Shown here: positions 1-8,833 of the stretch, piece after piece
Numbering within the stretch: position 1 is the stretch's first letter
How the letters are laid out: every line of letters begins with the position of its first letter
Source: Leuconostoc miyukkimchii
Lineage (GTDB): Bacteria > Bacillota > Bacilli > Lactobacillales > Lactobacillaceae
DNA: 64,000 nt
Assembly (NCBI RefSeq): GCF_019656055.1
Contig: NZ_BPKY01000006.1
Location: forward strand, 62,001-126,000
Direction of reading: 5' to 3'
Notes under the pieces: model-generated
Databases searched by the model: none
What the model saw: the letters and a program-made list of their open reading frames with translations, nothing else
Told to the model about the DNA's origin: nothing
Made by a program: the position numbers and the translations under genes

Positions 1-217
1 CAAGTCAGCCAAAATAGACATCAATTCAGCTATTTATATTGAAAGTTTGAACAAGGATTCTGAACAATACTTCAACTTTATCGCAGCAAACAAAAAAGAC
101 AAAGACAAGAAAATTTACAAAGATGTTGTGAAGTCATTGCAAACAAACAAGACTAAAGAACTAGTTAAGAAGTTCTATGGCACAGCAGAAATAACTGTCT
201 GGGACTACAAAAAATAA
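1..217 (+). CDS. metQ: Methionine ABC transporter substrate-binding lipoprotein, C-terminal fragment
   Basis: The reading frame enters from the left edge (first full codon at position 2) and stops with TAA at 215-217. The 71 visible residues end in GTAEITVWDYKK and carry a segment like the C-terminal lobe of NlpA/MetQ lipoproteins. In that family the protein sits on the outside of the membrane and delivers D/L-methionine to MetNI. The downstream metN and metI on the same strand support this reading. The N-terminus, signal peptide and lipobox lie outside the window. The 83 bases between this stop and the next gene hold two small inverted repeats (TTTGAT/ATCAAA and CTGCAA/TTGCAG), possibly a weak attenuator. 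Confidence 0.8.
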   Translation, partial: KSAKIDINSAIYIESLNKDSEQYFNFIAANKKDKDKKIYKDVVKSLQTNKTKELVKKFYGTAEITVWDYKK

Positions 218-300
218 TTAAGTTGTTTTGATCCTCTTGGTAATCAAAACTCATCTGCAATTTTTTTGCAGGTACATAAATTTTACAGGAGACCACATAG

Positions 301-1632
301 ATGTCCATTCGCTCACAATATATATCATTACTTGAACAACTAGTTGCAATACCAAGTGTCTCCGCAAAAAAAGAAAATTTGCCTGAAGCAGCCCAAATTA
401 TCGCCGATGCCTTTCAAAGACTCGGTGCACAAGTGACTTATGACGATACCTACTTTGCACCATTTATTCTAGCCCAATTTACCAGTCAAGTTCCAAATGC
501 AAAAACGCTTGTCATTTATAATCATTATGATGTCCAACCAGCTGAGCCGTTAAGTGCATGGCAGTCTGATCCTTGGACATTAACAGCAAGAGATGGTAAA
601 TTATATGGCCGAGGTGTAGACGACGATAAGGGTAATCTTACAGCACGTCTTTCAGCAGTAGCTGAATACTTACTAGAAAATAATAATCAATTGCCGATTA
701 ACATCACCTTTATTGTTGAAGGTTCAGAAGAAACTGCGTCACGTCACTTAAAAGATTACCTTGATAAATACAAAGATCATATTAGTGCCGATCTTGTCAT
801 TTGGGAGTCTGGTGGTAAAAATGATCAAGAAAACATTGAAATATTTGGTGGCAATAAAGGTATCGTAACTTTTGACCTCTCGGTCACAACTGCTGCAAGT
901 GATTTACATTCATCACTTGCAGCAGTTGTAGACTCTGCCGCAATGCGCTTATCACGTGCCATCGCATCACTATTTGACGAAAACGGCAATATTGCCATTC
1001 CGCATTTCTATGATGAAGTGTTGCCACCCAATGAACGAGAAAAAGAACTCATTCAAAAGTTACCACTTACACGTGAAACATTGATCGCTCAACATGGCTT
1101 AAAAGCGCCTTTATATTCAGATCTAAGTCATAGTGATCTGAAAGAGACGCTATATTTCCAGCCAACTATTAACATTGAGGGCATTATATCGGGTTATAAT
1201 GGTGTTGGCGTTAAAACTATTTTACCTGCGCAAGCTACCGCCAAGTTAGAATCACGACTCGTACCAAATATGTCTCCTGATCTAACACTAAAGCGTATAT
1301 CAGATCACCTCCAAGCAAAAGGATTATCAGATGTTGTCGTAACTAAGACACTAGGTCAACCGGGCTATCGCAGTGATATGTCAGATCCAGAAATTTTACG
1401 TGTTATCGACGTTGCTGCTGATTATTATCATGTCACACCTGTCGTTATTCCAACGTCTCCTGGAACTGGTCCAATGGCTATTATCCACGAGGCTTTACAT
1501 GCACCAATTGCAAGCCTTGGTATTGGTTATGCACACACCTTAGACCATGCACCAAACGAAAACGTACGCCTCTCTGACTATGATCAACATATTGATGTGA
1601 TCAAGTCACTTATTCATAATTATCGTGTATAA
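301..1632 (+). CDS. M20-family metallopeptidase (PepV/Sapep-like dipeptidase)
   Basis: A 443-residue cytoplasmic protein with no signal peptide. The M20 co-catalytic zinc motifs are visible: H75 and D77 in YNHYDVQP, D108 in GRGVDDDKG, and the catalytic and ligand glutamates E143/E144 in EGSEET. The family hydrolyses dipeptides or N-acyl amino acids. The ATG follows AGGAG at a good distance. It lies between metQ and metN, so the met transport operon appears to carry a peptidase that could release methionine from imported or internal peptides; that role is inference. It could equally be an amidohydrolase with another substrate, because motif reading does not fix specificity. Confidence 0.85.
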   Translation: MSIRSQYISLLEQLVAIPSVSAKKENLPEAAQIIADAFQRLGAQVTYDDTYFAPFILAQFTSQVPNAKTLVIYNHYDVQPAEPLSAWQSDPWTLTARDGKLYGRGVDDDKGNLTARLSAVAEYLLENNNQLPINITFIVEGSEETASRHLKDYLDKYKDHISADLVIWESGGKNDQENIEIFGGNKGIVTFDLSVTTAASDLHSSLAAVVDSAAMRLSRAIASLFDENGNIAIPHFYDEVLPPNEREKELIQKLPLTRETLIAQHGLKAPLYSDLSHSDLKETLYFQPTINIEGIISGYNGVGVKTILPAQATAKLESRLVPNMSPDLTLKRISDHLQAKGLSDVVVTKTLGQPGYRSDMSDPEILRVIDVAADYYHVTPVVIPTSPGTGPMAIIHEALHAPIASLGIGYAHTLDHAPNENVRLSDYDQHIDVIKSLIHNYRV

Positions 1633-1670
1633 TTCTATATCAATACACGTTTTATAAAAGGAGTAAACAT

Positions 1671-2750
1671 ATGAGCAATCCTATTATTGCATTAGACAAT
1701 ATTACTGTCACATTTCAACAAAAAAAGCGTGCCATCACAGCCGTCAACAATGTTTCTATTCATGTTGAACGTGGTGATGTTTATGGCATTGTAGGCTACT
1801 CAGGTGCTGGTAAATCAACGCTGGTTCGTGTTATTAATTTGCTACAAGAACCTACAAGTGGTTCCGTTGTTGTCAATGGCGAAACTTTCTTTCAAGCAGA
1901 TGATACTTCAAGTAAGAAAGTACGTATTGCCACAAATGATCTACGCACCCGTCGCCGTAAAATTGGCATGATTTTTCAACACTTTAATTTGTTAAACGAA
2001 CGAACAGTCACTGAAAATGTCGCGTTTGCATTGCAACATAGTAAGTTAACAGACAAGCAAAGAAAAGAAAAAGTCAAAGAACTGCTTGAACTTGTCGACT
2101 TGTCAGATCGTGCTGAACAGTATCCTTCTCAGTTATCAGGTGGACAAAAGCAACGTGTTGCAATTGCCCGTGCTTTAGCTAACGATCCAGAAATTCTAAT
2201 TTCAGATGAAGCCACTTCTGCTCTTGATCCAAAAACAACTAACCAAATTTTAGCTTTGCTAAAGAAGTTAAATCAAGAACTTGGTTTAACAATTGTTTTA
2301 ATCACTCATGAAATGCAAGCAGTTAAAGAGATCGCCAACAAAGTAGCTGTTATGCAAGACGGTGAAATTATTGAACGTGGTACGTTACTTGAAATTTTTG
2401 CGAAACCAACAGCGCAACTCACCAAAGAATTTATTGAAACCGCAACAAACATTGATAAGGCTATTACGACAATTTCTGCTCAACCTCTCATACAAAACTT
2501 ACATGATGACGACCTATTCGTACGCTTGTCTTATGTTGGTGACACAACAGATGAGCCATTAATTGCTGGCCTATTCCGTGATTTCCAAGTAACTGCCAAT
2601 ATTTTGTACGGTAACGTTGAAGTGCTACAAAACACGCCTGTCGGCTCATTGTTAGTTATCTTATCTGGTGTACCTGATAAGATTAAAGCCGCCACATCAA
2701 CGTTAGCAGACCACCATGTTGAAATTGAAGTACTCAAAGGAGGTAAATAA
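1671..2750 (+). CDS. metN: Methionine ABC transporter ATP-binding protein
   Basis: A 359-residue ABC ATPase with Walker [10 protein letters not shown] (42-50), signature LSGGQKQR (155-162) and Walker B ILISDE (175-180). After the nucleotide-binding domain there is a C-terminal extension of about 90 residues (roughly 270-359) matching the NIL/ACT-like domain of MetN. In that family the domain binds methionine and inhibits transport when the cell is replete. AAAAGGAG precedes the ATG. The start lies 38 bases after the peptidase gene, and metI follows after two bases, so the genes form one transcript. Length and domain order are normal for MetN. Confidence 0.93.
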   Translation: MSNPIIALDNITVTFQQKKRAITAVNNVSIHVERGDVYGIVGYSGAGKSTLVRVINLLQEPTSGSVVVNGETFFQADDTSSKKVRIATNDLRTRRRKIGMIFQHFNLLNERTVTENVAFALQHSKLTDKQRKEKVKELLELVDLSDRAEQYPSQLSGGQKQRVAIARALANDPEILISDEATSALDPKTTNQILALLKKLNQELGLTIVLITHEMQAVKEIANKVAVMQDGEIIERGTLLEIFAKPTAQLTKEFIETATNIDKAITTISAQPLIQNLHDDDLFVRLSYVGDTTDEPLIAGLFRDFQVTANILYGNVEVLQNTPVGSLLVILSGVPDKIKAATSTLADHHVEIEVLKGGK

Positions 2751-2752
2751 TT

Positions 2753-3448
2753 ATGTCAAAATGGTTTTCAGATACATTTCCTAACGTCGTCTATCAAGGA
2801 TGGACTGGCGATACTGGCTGGTGGACATCTATTGTTCAAACACTTTACATGACATTTTGGTCGGCCATTTTTGGTGGTATTTTAGGATTAATTTTTGGTA
2901 TTGGACTAATTATTACTCGACCAAACGGTATTGCGCCAAATAAAATATTATTTTCAGTATTTGATAAAGTTGTATCAGTCTTCCGTGCTGTTCCCTTCAT
3001 CATTTTACTAGCGTTCATTGCACCTTTGACTAAGATTATTGTTGGCACACAAATTGGTACGACAGCAGCTTTGGTGCCTCTAGCACTGGGTGTTTTCCCA
3101 TTTTATGCACGACAAGTCCAAGTAGCTCTATCTGAAGTTGATAGTGGTATTGTTGAAGCCGCCCAAGCTGTTGGTGCCTCATTTTGGGATATTGTCTTCG
3201 GTGTTTATATTCGTGAAGGACGTTCTGAACTTATTCGTGTATCCACAGTCACACTGATTAGTTTGATTGGTTTAACAGCCATGGCTGGGGCTATTGGTGC
3301 TGGTGGTCTAGGTAATATGGCTATTGCTTATGGCTATAATCGATTTGCGACTGACACCACGCTTGTTGCAACCTTCTTAGTCTTAATCTTTGTTCTAGTT
3401 GTGCAACTTGTCGGTGATTATCTTGCTAAACGAACGAATCATAAATAA
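2753..3448 (+). CDS. metI: Methionine ABC transporter permease
   Basis: A 231-residue membrane protein with about five or six hydrophobic segments. The EAA-type coupling loop appears as EVDSGIVEAAQAVGASFWDIVFGVYIRE, which contacts the ATPase in this family. GGAGG overlaps the end of metN just ahead of the ATG. The protein would form the methionine channel with MetN and receive substrate from MetQ. It is the last gene of the operon and is followed by a strong hairpin terminator. Confidence 0.93.
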   Translation: MSKWFSDTFPNVVYQGWTGDTGWWTSIVQTLYMTFWSAIFGGILGLIFGIGLIITRPNGIAPNKILFSVFDKVVSVFRAVPFIILLAFIAPLTKIIVGTQIGTTAALVPLALGVFPFYARQVQVALSEVDSGIVEAAQAVGASFWDIVFGVYIREGRSELIRVSTVTLISLIGLTAMAGAIGAGGLGNMAIAYGYNRFATDTTLVATFLVLIFVLVVQLVGDYLAKRTNHK

Positions 3449-3473
3449 GCCACAAATTTCCTCTAATAGAAAA

Positions 3474-3516
3474 ACAAAAAATCACATTCAAAATTACTTT
3501 GAATGTGATTTTTTGT
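3474..3516. terminator. Bidirectional terminator between metI and nagR
   Basis: A perfect 19-bp inverted repeat with a five-base loop (ATTAC). The outer part is A-rich on the left and T-rich on the right, so it can end transcripts from either side. It separates the converging met and nag operons. Confidence 0.88.
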
Positions 3517-3568
3517 TACTAATTTTAAACTATCTATCATTACTTTTTGTAATCGTTTCACGCGCTTT

Positions 3569-4276
3569 CTATCGAGCCAGCGTAAATTCAAACCGTTCAC
3601 CGACATAATAAGATCGTACGTACTCAAACGGTTGATCCTTCTGGTCAAATGATACTTGCCGCACACTCAAAATAGCATCGCCACGTTTAATCTCTAGTAA
3701 TTCTGACAACCGCTCATTTGCCAAACTTGCTGAGATTGTCTGCTCGGCACGACCCGGTTTAATCCCCGCTTTTTCTAATGTTACATATAATGATTCTGTT
3801 AAATCGTGACGCGTAAATGCACGAATTAACTTCAACGGTAGTGTTGTCCGTTCAAGCAAAATTGGCTCCTCATCTCCCATTCGCAATCTTTCCATAACCA
3901 AAACTTCTTCACCTTCGGCTAATTGCAAATGCATAATTTCAGATGCAGAAGGAGAGGTTATTTTATAACGAATAGTTTTTGTTTTTGCAACACGGCCTGT
4001 ATCGGCCATCAATTCCGTAAAACTTGTCATACCAAGTGCACGCTCTGAAACTTTTTTTTCAGCAACATAAGTACCGGAACCAACTTTTCTTTCTAATAAA
4101 CCTTCATCTACTAGCGTTTGAATAGCTTGTCTCAACGTCATACGTGACACATTAAAATGTTCAGAAAGTTCACGCTCTGCAGGCAAGCGCTTCTGAGATT
4201 CCCATTCACCTGCTTCGATTCGCGCCTTAATTTGATTATGAATTTGAATATATCTTGGTATAACTGGTTTTGTCAT
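3569..4276 (-). CDS. nagR: GntR/HutC-family repressor, probable N-acetylglucosamine regulator
   Basis: A 235-residue protein with an N-terminal winged helix (about 1-75, including NVSRMTLRQAIQTLVDEGLL) and a C-terminal UTRA ligand-binding domain (about 90-235). This architecture is that of NagR/YvoA, which binds amino-sugar phosphates. It overlaps the 3' end of nagA by four bases (ATGA), so translation is coupled. The nagA promoter contains a site resembling the NagR operator, which supports autoregulation of the operon. The symbol rests on context plus family; other HutC-type regulators look similar. Confidence 0.8.
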   Translation of the reverse strand: MTKPVIPRYIQIHNQIKARIEAGEWESQKRLPAERELSEHFNVSRMTLRQAIQTLVDEGLLERKVGSGTYVAEKKVSERALGMTSFTELMADTGRVAKTKTIRYKITSPSASEIMHLQLAEGEEVLVMERLRMGDEEPILLERTTLPLKLIRAFTRHDLTESLYVTLEKAGIKPGRAEQTISASLANERLSELLEIKRGDAILSVRQVSFDQKDQPFEYVRSYYVGERFEFTLAR

Positions 4277-5421
4277 AAATTTTCCCGTGCAAAACGACGA
4301 CCGATTGAATACGTTGCCTGTAATTGCATATTTTCCTTATTAAAAATATTAAAATCGGCATCCTTACCAGCTGACAAGTCTCCTTTTTGAGTTAATCCAA
4401 ATTCACGTGCTTGATTAACTGAACTCATCTGGACTGCATCATTGATATTAGCCGACGTAAATTGTTGAATGTTGCGAAAAGCATCATCATATGCTAACAC
4501 AGAACCTGCCAAATGACCATTTTCAAGTCTTGCCTGCTTATCATGTACAATCACTTTTTGACCACCAAGTTCAGATGTGCCTTCACCCAATCCTTCAGCC
4601 CGCATGGAATCTGTGACTAATTCTAGACGATGAGAGCCTTTCAAACGAAAGGCAATTTCTAACATGTCCGGCACGATATGAAAGCCATCAGCAATCAATT
4701 CACCGGTAATTGCATCTTCTAACATGCCATGACCTGTCACACCCGGTTCACGATGATGCAAGGGCCTCTGAGCATTATATAAATGTGTTATATGTGTGGC
4801 CCGTGAGTATATCAATTGTGCACGTGTTGCATTTGAATGACCAATAGATGGTACAATATGATGCGCTAACATAAACGCTTCAAAATCAGGTATTCCACCG
4901 TTTTCTGGTGCATACGTTACCAGTCTAATACGTTCACCAGATAACGCATACCACTTCTTGAGTAACTCAGTGTTTGGATTAATAATATATTCTTCAGGTT
5001 GCGCACCCATAAACACTTTATTAATGAATGGCCCTTCTAAATGAATACCCTGAATAACTGGATTACTTTTAGCAACTTCATTGATTGTTACTAAGGCTTT
5101 TTCAATATTTTCCGGAGATTGTGTGATTGTAGTTGGAAATAACGATGTGATGCCTTCTGTGACCATTTTGTTCACCATGGTATTAAGACCTTCAGGGTCA
5201 CCATCCATGGTATCTAATCCATAACCACCGTGTTTGTGAACATCAATAAATCCCGGAACAACAAGTTTACCTGTTGCTTCTACAACAAGTTCGTCATCAT
5301 CGCGTGGTTGAAAGTCGACCATATAACCAACCTCGTTGATGATGTTAGTAAAACGCATGTAAGCATCTGCCATATGTTTTGAGCCAGTGTAAAGGTCGAT
5401 ATGCTGTAATAATTTAGCCAT
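4273..5421 (-). CDS. nagA: N-acetylglucosamine-6-phosphate deacetylase
   Basis: A 382-residue amidohydrolase. The metal-binding HxH is at H62/H64 in GFIDVHKHG, E129 lies in GIHLEGPF, histidines at H195 and H213, and the catalytic aspartate is D271 in LVTDSMRAEG. The family removes acetate from GlcNAc-6-P, giving glucosamine-6-P for NagB and cell-wall recycling. An in-frame TAA lies 21 bases upstream of the ATG, so a longer form is excluded. The ATG itself has no nearby Shine-Dalgarno sequence: the only strong one, AGGAGG, is 48 bases upstream, beyond a hairpin. nagR follows with a four-base overlap. Confidence 0.92.
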   Translation of the reverse strand: MAKLLQHIDLYTGSKHMADAYMRFTNIINEVGYMVDFQPRDDDELVVEATGKLVVPGFIDVHKHGGYGLDTMDGDPEGLNTMVNKMVTEGITSLFPTTITQSPENIEKALVTINEVAKSNPVIQGIHLEGPFINKVFMGAQPEEYIINPNTELLKKWYALSGERIRLVTYAPENGGIPDFEAFMLAHHIVPSIGHSNATRAQLIYSRATHITHLYNAQRPLHHREPGVTGHGMLEDAITGELIADGFHIVPDMLEIAFRLKGSHRLELVTDSMRAEGLGEGTSELGGQKVIVHDKQARLENGHLAGSVLAYDDAFRNIQQFTSANINDAVQMSSVNQAREFGLTQKGDLSAGKDADFNIFNKENMQLQATYSIGRRFARENL

Positions 5422-5437
5422 GAGTATAGTTGATAGT

Positions 5438-5463
5438 AAGCATTAATTTTTAAACTAATGCTT
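5438..5463 (-). promoter_or_regulatory. Hairpin between the strong ribosome-binding site and the nagA start
   Basis: Arms AAGCATTA and TAATGCTT flank a ten-base A/T-rich spacer in the nagA 5' untranslated region. The AGGAGG at 5470-5475 lies just upstream of the hairpin and the ATG at 5421 lies 16 bases downstream of it. The element could fold to shorten the gap or act as a second operator; which of these is not shown. Confidence 0.5.
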
Positions 5464-5491
5464 GCCTTTCCTCCTATTTATTCTTAACCTT

Positions 5492-5520
5492 ATTATAATT
5501 GGTATAGACCGATTATGCAA
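5492..5520 (-). promoter_or_regulatory. nagA promoter with NagR (dre-type) operator in the spacer
   Basis: Read on the minus strand: -35 TTGCAT (5515-5520), 17-bp spacer, -10 TATAAT (5492-5497). The spacer and one flanking base form AATCGGTCTATACCAATT, a near-palindrome like the dre operator recognised by NagR/YvoA-type HutC regulators. A repressor bound here would sit exactly between the two hexamers. The operator match is from memory of the family consensus. Confidence 0.75.
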
Positions 5521-5549
5521 ATTTTTATCTGACTTCATCATCAAAAAAG

Positions 5550-6071
5550 CTATAATTCACCTAAATTTTCATCCGTCTTACTCAAACCACGCGCATATTT
5601 GTGGGCAACCTTTGATGCTGCTGCCGCTGCTAAGGCACCAACGATATCATCTGCAAATGTTGTCACAGCAGGTGTCGTCTTACCTTTTCTGTCTAGTTCA
5701 CCAACCAAACCAACTTTTATTTTATCAATGTAACCATAATTCGTAACACCTATGGTATCAAATGACATAGCAATGGCTGTCCCTAATGTCTCATCCACAC
5801 CAAAAAGTGTATCATCATTTTCCACCAAATCTTGAAGTGGTGATTCAAGTAAATGTGCTTCTGCTAATCGATCTAACTCCAAAGCAACCCATATTTGATG
5901 TTGCACAACCCGCTTGTGTAAAATGCTGATAACTGCCGCTTCGACCTGTTCAACGGTCAGTTCGGCTACGTAATTTTTTTCGCTATTATAACCAATAAGA
6001 GCAATGTCATGCAATTCAATATGATGTTGCTTCAATTTGTTTACCGTGTTTTCGTAAGTTGCATATGCCAT
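5550..6071 (-). CDS. PgpA/YutG-like phosphatidylglycerophosphatase A family protein
   Basis: A 173-residue protein. I chose the internal ATG at 6071 because AGGGGGA stands just before it; an upstream extension of 20 codons has no ribosome-binding site. The C-terminal part (DTIGVTNYGYIDKIKVG, then TTFADDIVGALAAAAASKVAHKY) matches the PgpA fold of Gram-positive YutG proteins. The family is associated with dephosphorylation of phosphatidylglycerol phosphate in membrane lipid synthesis, but the Gram-positive soluble forms are poorly characterised. It appears monocistronic, between the nag operon and tRNA-Gln. Confidence 0.7.
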   Translation of the reverse strand: MAYATYENTVNKLKQHHIELHDIALIGYNSEKNYVAELTVEQVEAAVISILHKRVVQHQIWVALELDRLAEAHLLESPLQDLVENDDTLFGVDETLGTAIAMSFDTIGVTNYGYIDKIKVGLVGELDRKGKTTPAVTTFADDIVGALAAAAASKVAHKYARGLSKTDENLGEL

Positions 6072-6140
6072 ACCATTTCCCCCTGCTTTTTTATCTAGTA
6101 TATACAAAAAATAAATATTTAACAAAGCCAATATTTACTC

Positions 6141-6169
6141 TTGCAAAAGTCACCAAAACTCTGTAAAAT
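6141..6169 (+). promoter_or_regulatory. Promoter of tRNA-Gln
   Basis: TTGCAA, 17-bp spacer, TAAAAT; the -10 ends 12 bases before the tRNA 5' end, as expected for a tRNA promoter. Confidence 0.65.
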
Positions 6170-6181
6170 AGTTAGAGTAAT

Positions 6182-6253
6182 TGCCCCTTGGCCAAGCGGT
6201 AAGGCGGTGGCTTCTGGTGCCACTACGCGCTGGTTCGAATCCAGCAGGGGCAA
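6182..6253 (+). tRNA. tRNA-Gln (anticodon CTG)
   Basis: A 72-base cloverleaf with acceptor stem TGCCCCT/AGGGGCA and anticodon stem GTGGC/GCCAC around loop TTCTGGT, giving anticodon CTG (reads CAG). The T-arm is CTGG-TTCGAAT-CCAG. The U1-A72 pair is typical of tRNA-Gln. CCA is not encoded. Confidence 0.93.
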
Positions 6254-6261
6254 TAATTCTT

Positions 6262-6286
6262 GACGATCGATATGATCGTCTTTTTT
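6262..6286 (+). terminator. Terminator of tRNA-Gln
   Basis: Stem GACGATC/GATCGTC with a five-base loop followed by six T residues, nine bases after the tRNA. Confidence 0.88.
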
Positions 6287-6354
6287 GTTGTAGTCGATTG
6301 GAAAATCGCAACGACTCTAATCAATCCAAATACTAGTTTTTGCGACACAGTCGA

Positions 6355-7524
6355 TTATTTATTATTTTGATATAAATTAACTAAACGTGCTCTTAACGCA
6401 TCATCATAAGCTGTCAAATATAACCCAAATTTACCACGCTTAATTAGTACATTTAAGACATTAGCAATAAAATCTTGATATTGTTCATCTGTTAAATTCA
6501 TGTCGTGACGTTTCTTAAAGATTTCTTTATGTGAGTACTTTTTAGGTATAATTGTCATGCTGTCAGTTTTTTCATCATAACCAAATGACGGTCCAATAAT
6601 CATCCCAACATAATTCAAATCAAATCCTTGCAAGGTATAAATTGTCCCAACTTGTGTAATAGATGATTCACGTTTGGCCCAATGTGTACGTTGTGGATCC
6701 CACTCATCCCATGGTAAAGAAAAAGTATCCATCTCAACGTTATGGCGCCCATCAATGCGTGGAAATCCAGATGTTGCCACAACACGACTTAACCCAACAT
6801 CTTGATTTTTTGCTTTAATTTTTTCGTACAAACTACCCGCCGTAGAAAAAACTTCAAATTCAAAGTCACTATTCCGTGGAAATGGTACAAGTTGTTTTTG
6901 CGCCGTTAAGTCATCTAGCCACTTTACTTGGTCATGACTAGCAACCATACGATATTGAAAATCCATATCGAATTGCTTGTACGGATGATTACCAATCGTT
7001 TGGAACAGTAATTCTTTTGACCAGTACATTTTTGATTGAAAAACCTGTGCAAAGTCATAAACTACCACAACAATTTTTGCTAATGCCATTAAGTCTGTGA
7101 GCTGATTTTTACCACGATAGTGTGCGTATGGCTCCGACTTTGAATACAGTAAATGTGCCTCATCTACAAAAATAATGTCGTATTGCCAATTATTTTTTTG
7201 TGCACGGTTAATCAGTGCTGTTGGTCTCAAAATATTTTTCGCATTTAATCCTGGAATATCGTCAGCAAGATCTTGATACGCTTTAAATAGTTCAGGATGA
7301 TTAACCACTAGCGCTGTTTTATAACGTTTATCTGTCATATATTTAGTCACTAAATGCATTAGTATAACTGATTTTCCAGTACCAGCAGCTCCTTGAACAA
7401 TAGCGACTGCATGCTGGTTTTTAATTAAACTATCGCCAATATAATCATTCATTTGAGTGATTGTTTGTTGTTGGTTATCAGATAACTGATCAATCAAAAA
7501 TTGGTCTTTTAGAATTTTATTCAT
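6355..7524 (-). CDS. DUF2075-type AAA/superfamily-1-like ATPase
   Basis: A 389-residue predicted cytoplasmic ATPase with Walker A GAAGTGKS (45-52) and a DEAH box (121-124, IIFVDEAHLLY). Conserved later motifs are GLSRVVATSGFP, TLQGFDLNYVGMIIGP and NVLNVLIKRGKFGLYL. These define the DUF2075 family, a helicase-like group of unknown function. The window holds a second member at 40334-41866 sharing the same motif order but with an N-terminal extension. GGAG precedes the ATG, and a TATAAT hexamer lies about 20 bases further upstream. It stands alone between tRNA-Gln and the MFS terminator. No substrate can be stated. Confidence 0.75.
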   Translation of the reverse strand: MNKILKDQFLIDQLSDNQQQTITQMNDYIGDSLIKNQHAVAIVQGAAGTGKSVILMHLVTKYMTDKRYKTALVVNHPELFKAYQDLADDIPGLNAKNILRPTALINRAQKNNWQYDIIFVDEAHLLYSKSEPYAHYRGKNQLTDLMALAKIVVVVYDFAQVFQSKMYWSKELLFQTIGNHPYKQFDMDFQYRMVASHDQVKWLDDLTAQKQLVPFPRNSDFEFEVFSTAGSLYEKIKAKNQDVGLSRVVATSGFPRIDGRHNVEMDTFSLPWDEWDPQRTHWAKRESSITQVGTIYTLQGFDLNYVGMIIGPSFGYDEKTDSMTIIPKKYSHKEIFKKRHDMNLTDEQYQDFIANVLNVLIKRGKFGLYLTAYDDALRARLVNLYQNNK

Positions 7525-7573
7525 TTTATATTTTCTCCATTATTTTCAATTATACAGTCTCAGTGAGAAACTA

Positions 7574-7608
7574 CAAAAAAGATGGTTCCCAGTAGGAATC
7601 ATCTTTTG
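7574..7608. terminator. Terminator at the end of the amino-acid operon
   Basis: Stem AAAAGATGGTTCC/GGAATCATCTTTT (one G-T wobble) with a CAGTA loop and A/T runs on both sides. On the minus strand it ends the operon whose last gene is the MFS carrier. Confidence 0.82.
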
Positions 7609-7616
7609 AAACTTCA

Positions 7617-8798
7617 TTATGATTTTATTGCAAATTTGAATTTTCTTAAAATAATAAAATTAACTAAAAAGAAGACACTAGCTAATAAAAAAAGCGTTGT
7701 AAAACTAATATACTGTGTGAGAAAAGCGCCTAGTATTGAACCTAAAAGACTACCAAAAGACTGTGCTGATAAACTTATACTAAACACTGTGCTAATACGG
7801 TCACTAGTTTTAGAGAGTAATGCCTGTACCGACGGTGTTAAGGCTGCATTGCTAATACCAGTTAAAAATCGCAACACTGCAAATATGATCAAACTGTGAA
7901 CCATCCCCAAAACGAAATAAATAATAATCGCCGAACCTTCAGCCACCATCAATACTTTGCGTGAACCAAACTTGTCACCTAATTTTCCAATAAAAACAGC
8001 AAAAATTGCAGTTGCAACACCAGGTAAAGCCGATATAATTCCTGCCCCCATCATAACGTCATGGGTTGATACAATCATTTTTTTTACCATTAAACCAATG
8101 TATGGGGTTATTAAACTTTCTACAAGTTGAATTGTCATCACTGTCATTAACAAAATCAATAGTTGTCCTGTCACAATTGATAACTTCTTGTCCTTTTTTA
8201 TTGTTATTTTTTCTTGTTTCTGGAACTTTTCCTGAATGCCGAAATAACTCAGCCCACCTACAAGTAGCAAAATAATACCAGTCATTGTAAAAGTCATACG
8301 GATGCTAAACACTGTTGCTAAAATACCACCGACTACTGGACCTAACAACCCACCGATGATATATCCAGTTGATAATTTACTGATCACACTTGCCCTCTTA
8401 TCCACAGAAGTTTCGGATGCAATTAATGCTATTGCGCTTGGCGTATAGCCATCAAAAAAGCCTTGAATTAATCGTAATACAATAATTTGCCACAGATGAG
8501 TTGCGGTACTAATTAGTATAATTACAATTCCCATGCCAAAGGCTGTACGTATTAGCATTGGTTTCCTGCCAAATTTATCTGCCAACCATCCCCAAATCGG
8601 TGAAACAAGTATAACAATAAGATAGGAAGCAGCATACGATATCCCTGCATAAAAACTCACCTGAGTATCTGTGTAATGTCCTAATTGCATGATATATAAG
8701 GCCAAAAAAGGCATGGCTTCACTAAATGCCATGCCCGCCATAAATGTACCTAACCATGCAATCTTAAAGTTTTTTGCGCGTTGATATTCGCTATTCAT
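7617..8798 (-). CDS. MFS transporter (DHA1-like, 12 membrane segments)
   Basis: A 393-residue membrane protein with about 12 hydrophobic helices. The MFS loop 2-3 signature is GWLADKFGRKPML (near residue 70) and its half-repeat is IGKLGDKFGSRKVL (near 270). The start follows AAGAGAGA and lies 35 bases after the aminotransferase gene, so it is probably the last gene of the operon. By sequence it looks like a drug/metabolite exporter; in this context it could export a product of the operon's enzymes, for example a hydroxy acid. That is inference. Confidence 0.8.
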   Translation of the reverse strand: MNSEYQRAKNFKIAWLGTFMAGMAFSEAMPFLALYIMQLGHYTDTQVSFYAGISYAASYLIVILVSPIWGWLADKFGRKPMLIRTAFGMGIVIILISTATHLWQIIVLRLIQGFFDGYTPSAIALIASETSVDKRASVISKLSTGYIIGGLLGPVVGGILATVFSIRMTFTMTGIILLLVGGLSYFGIQEKFQKQEKITIKKDKKLSIVTGQLLILLMTVMTIQLVESLITPYIGLMVKKMIVSTHDVMMGAGIISALPGVATAIFAVFIGKLGDKFGSRKVLMVAEGSAIIIYFVLGMVHSLIIFAVLRFLTGISNAALTPSVQALLSKTSDRISTVFSISLSAQSFGSLLGSILGAFLTQYISFTTLFLLASVFFLVNFIILRKFKFAIKS

Positions 8799-8833
8799 GT
8801 CAAAGTCTCTCTTAGTAGTAACACGATGGTAAA

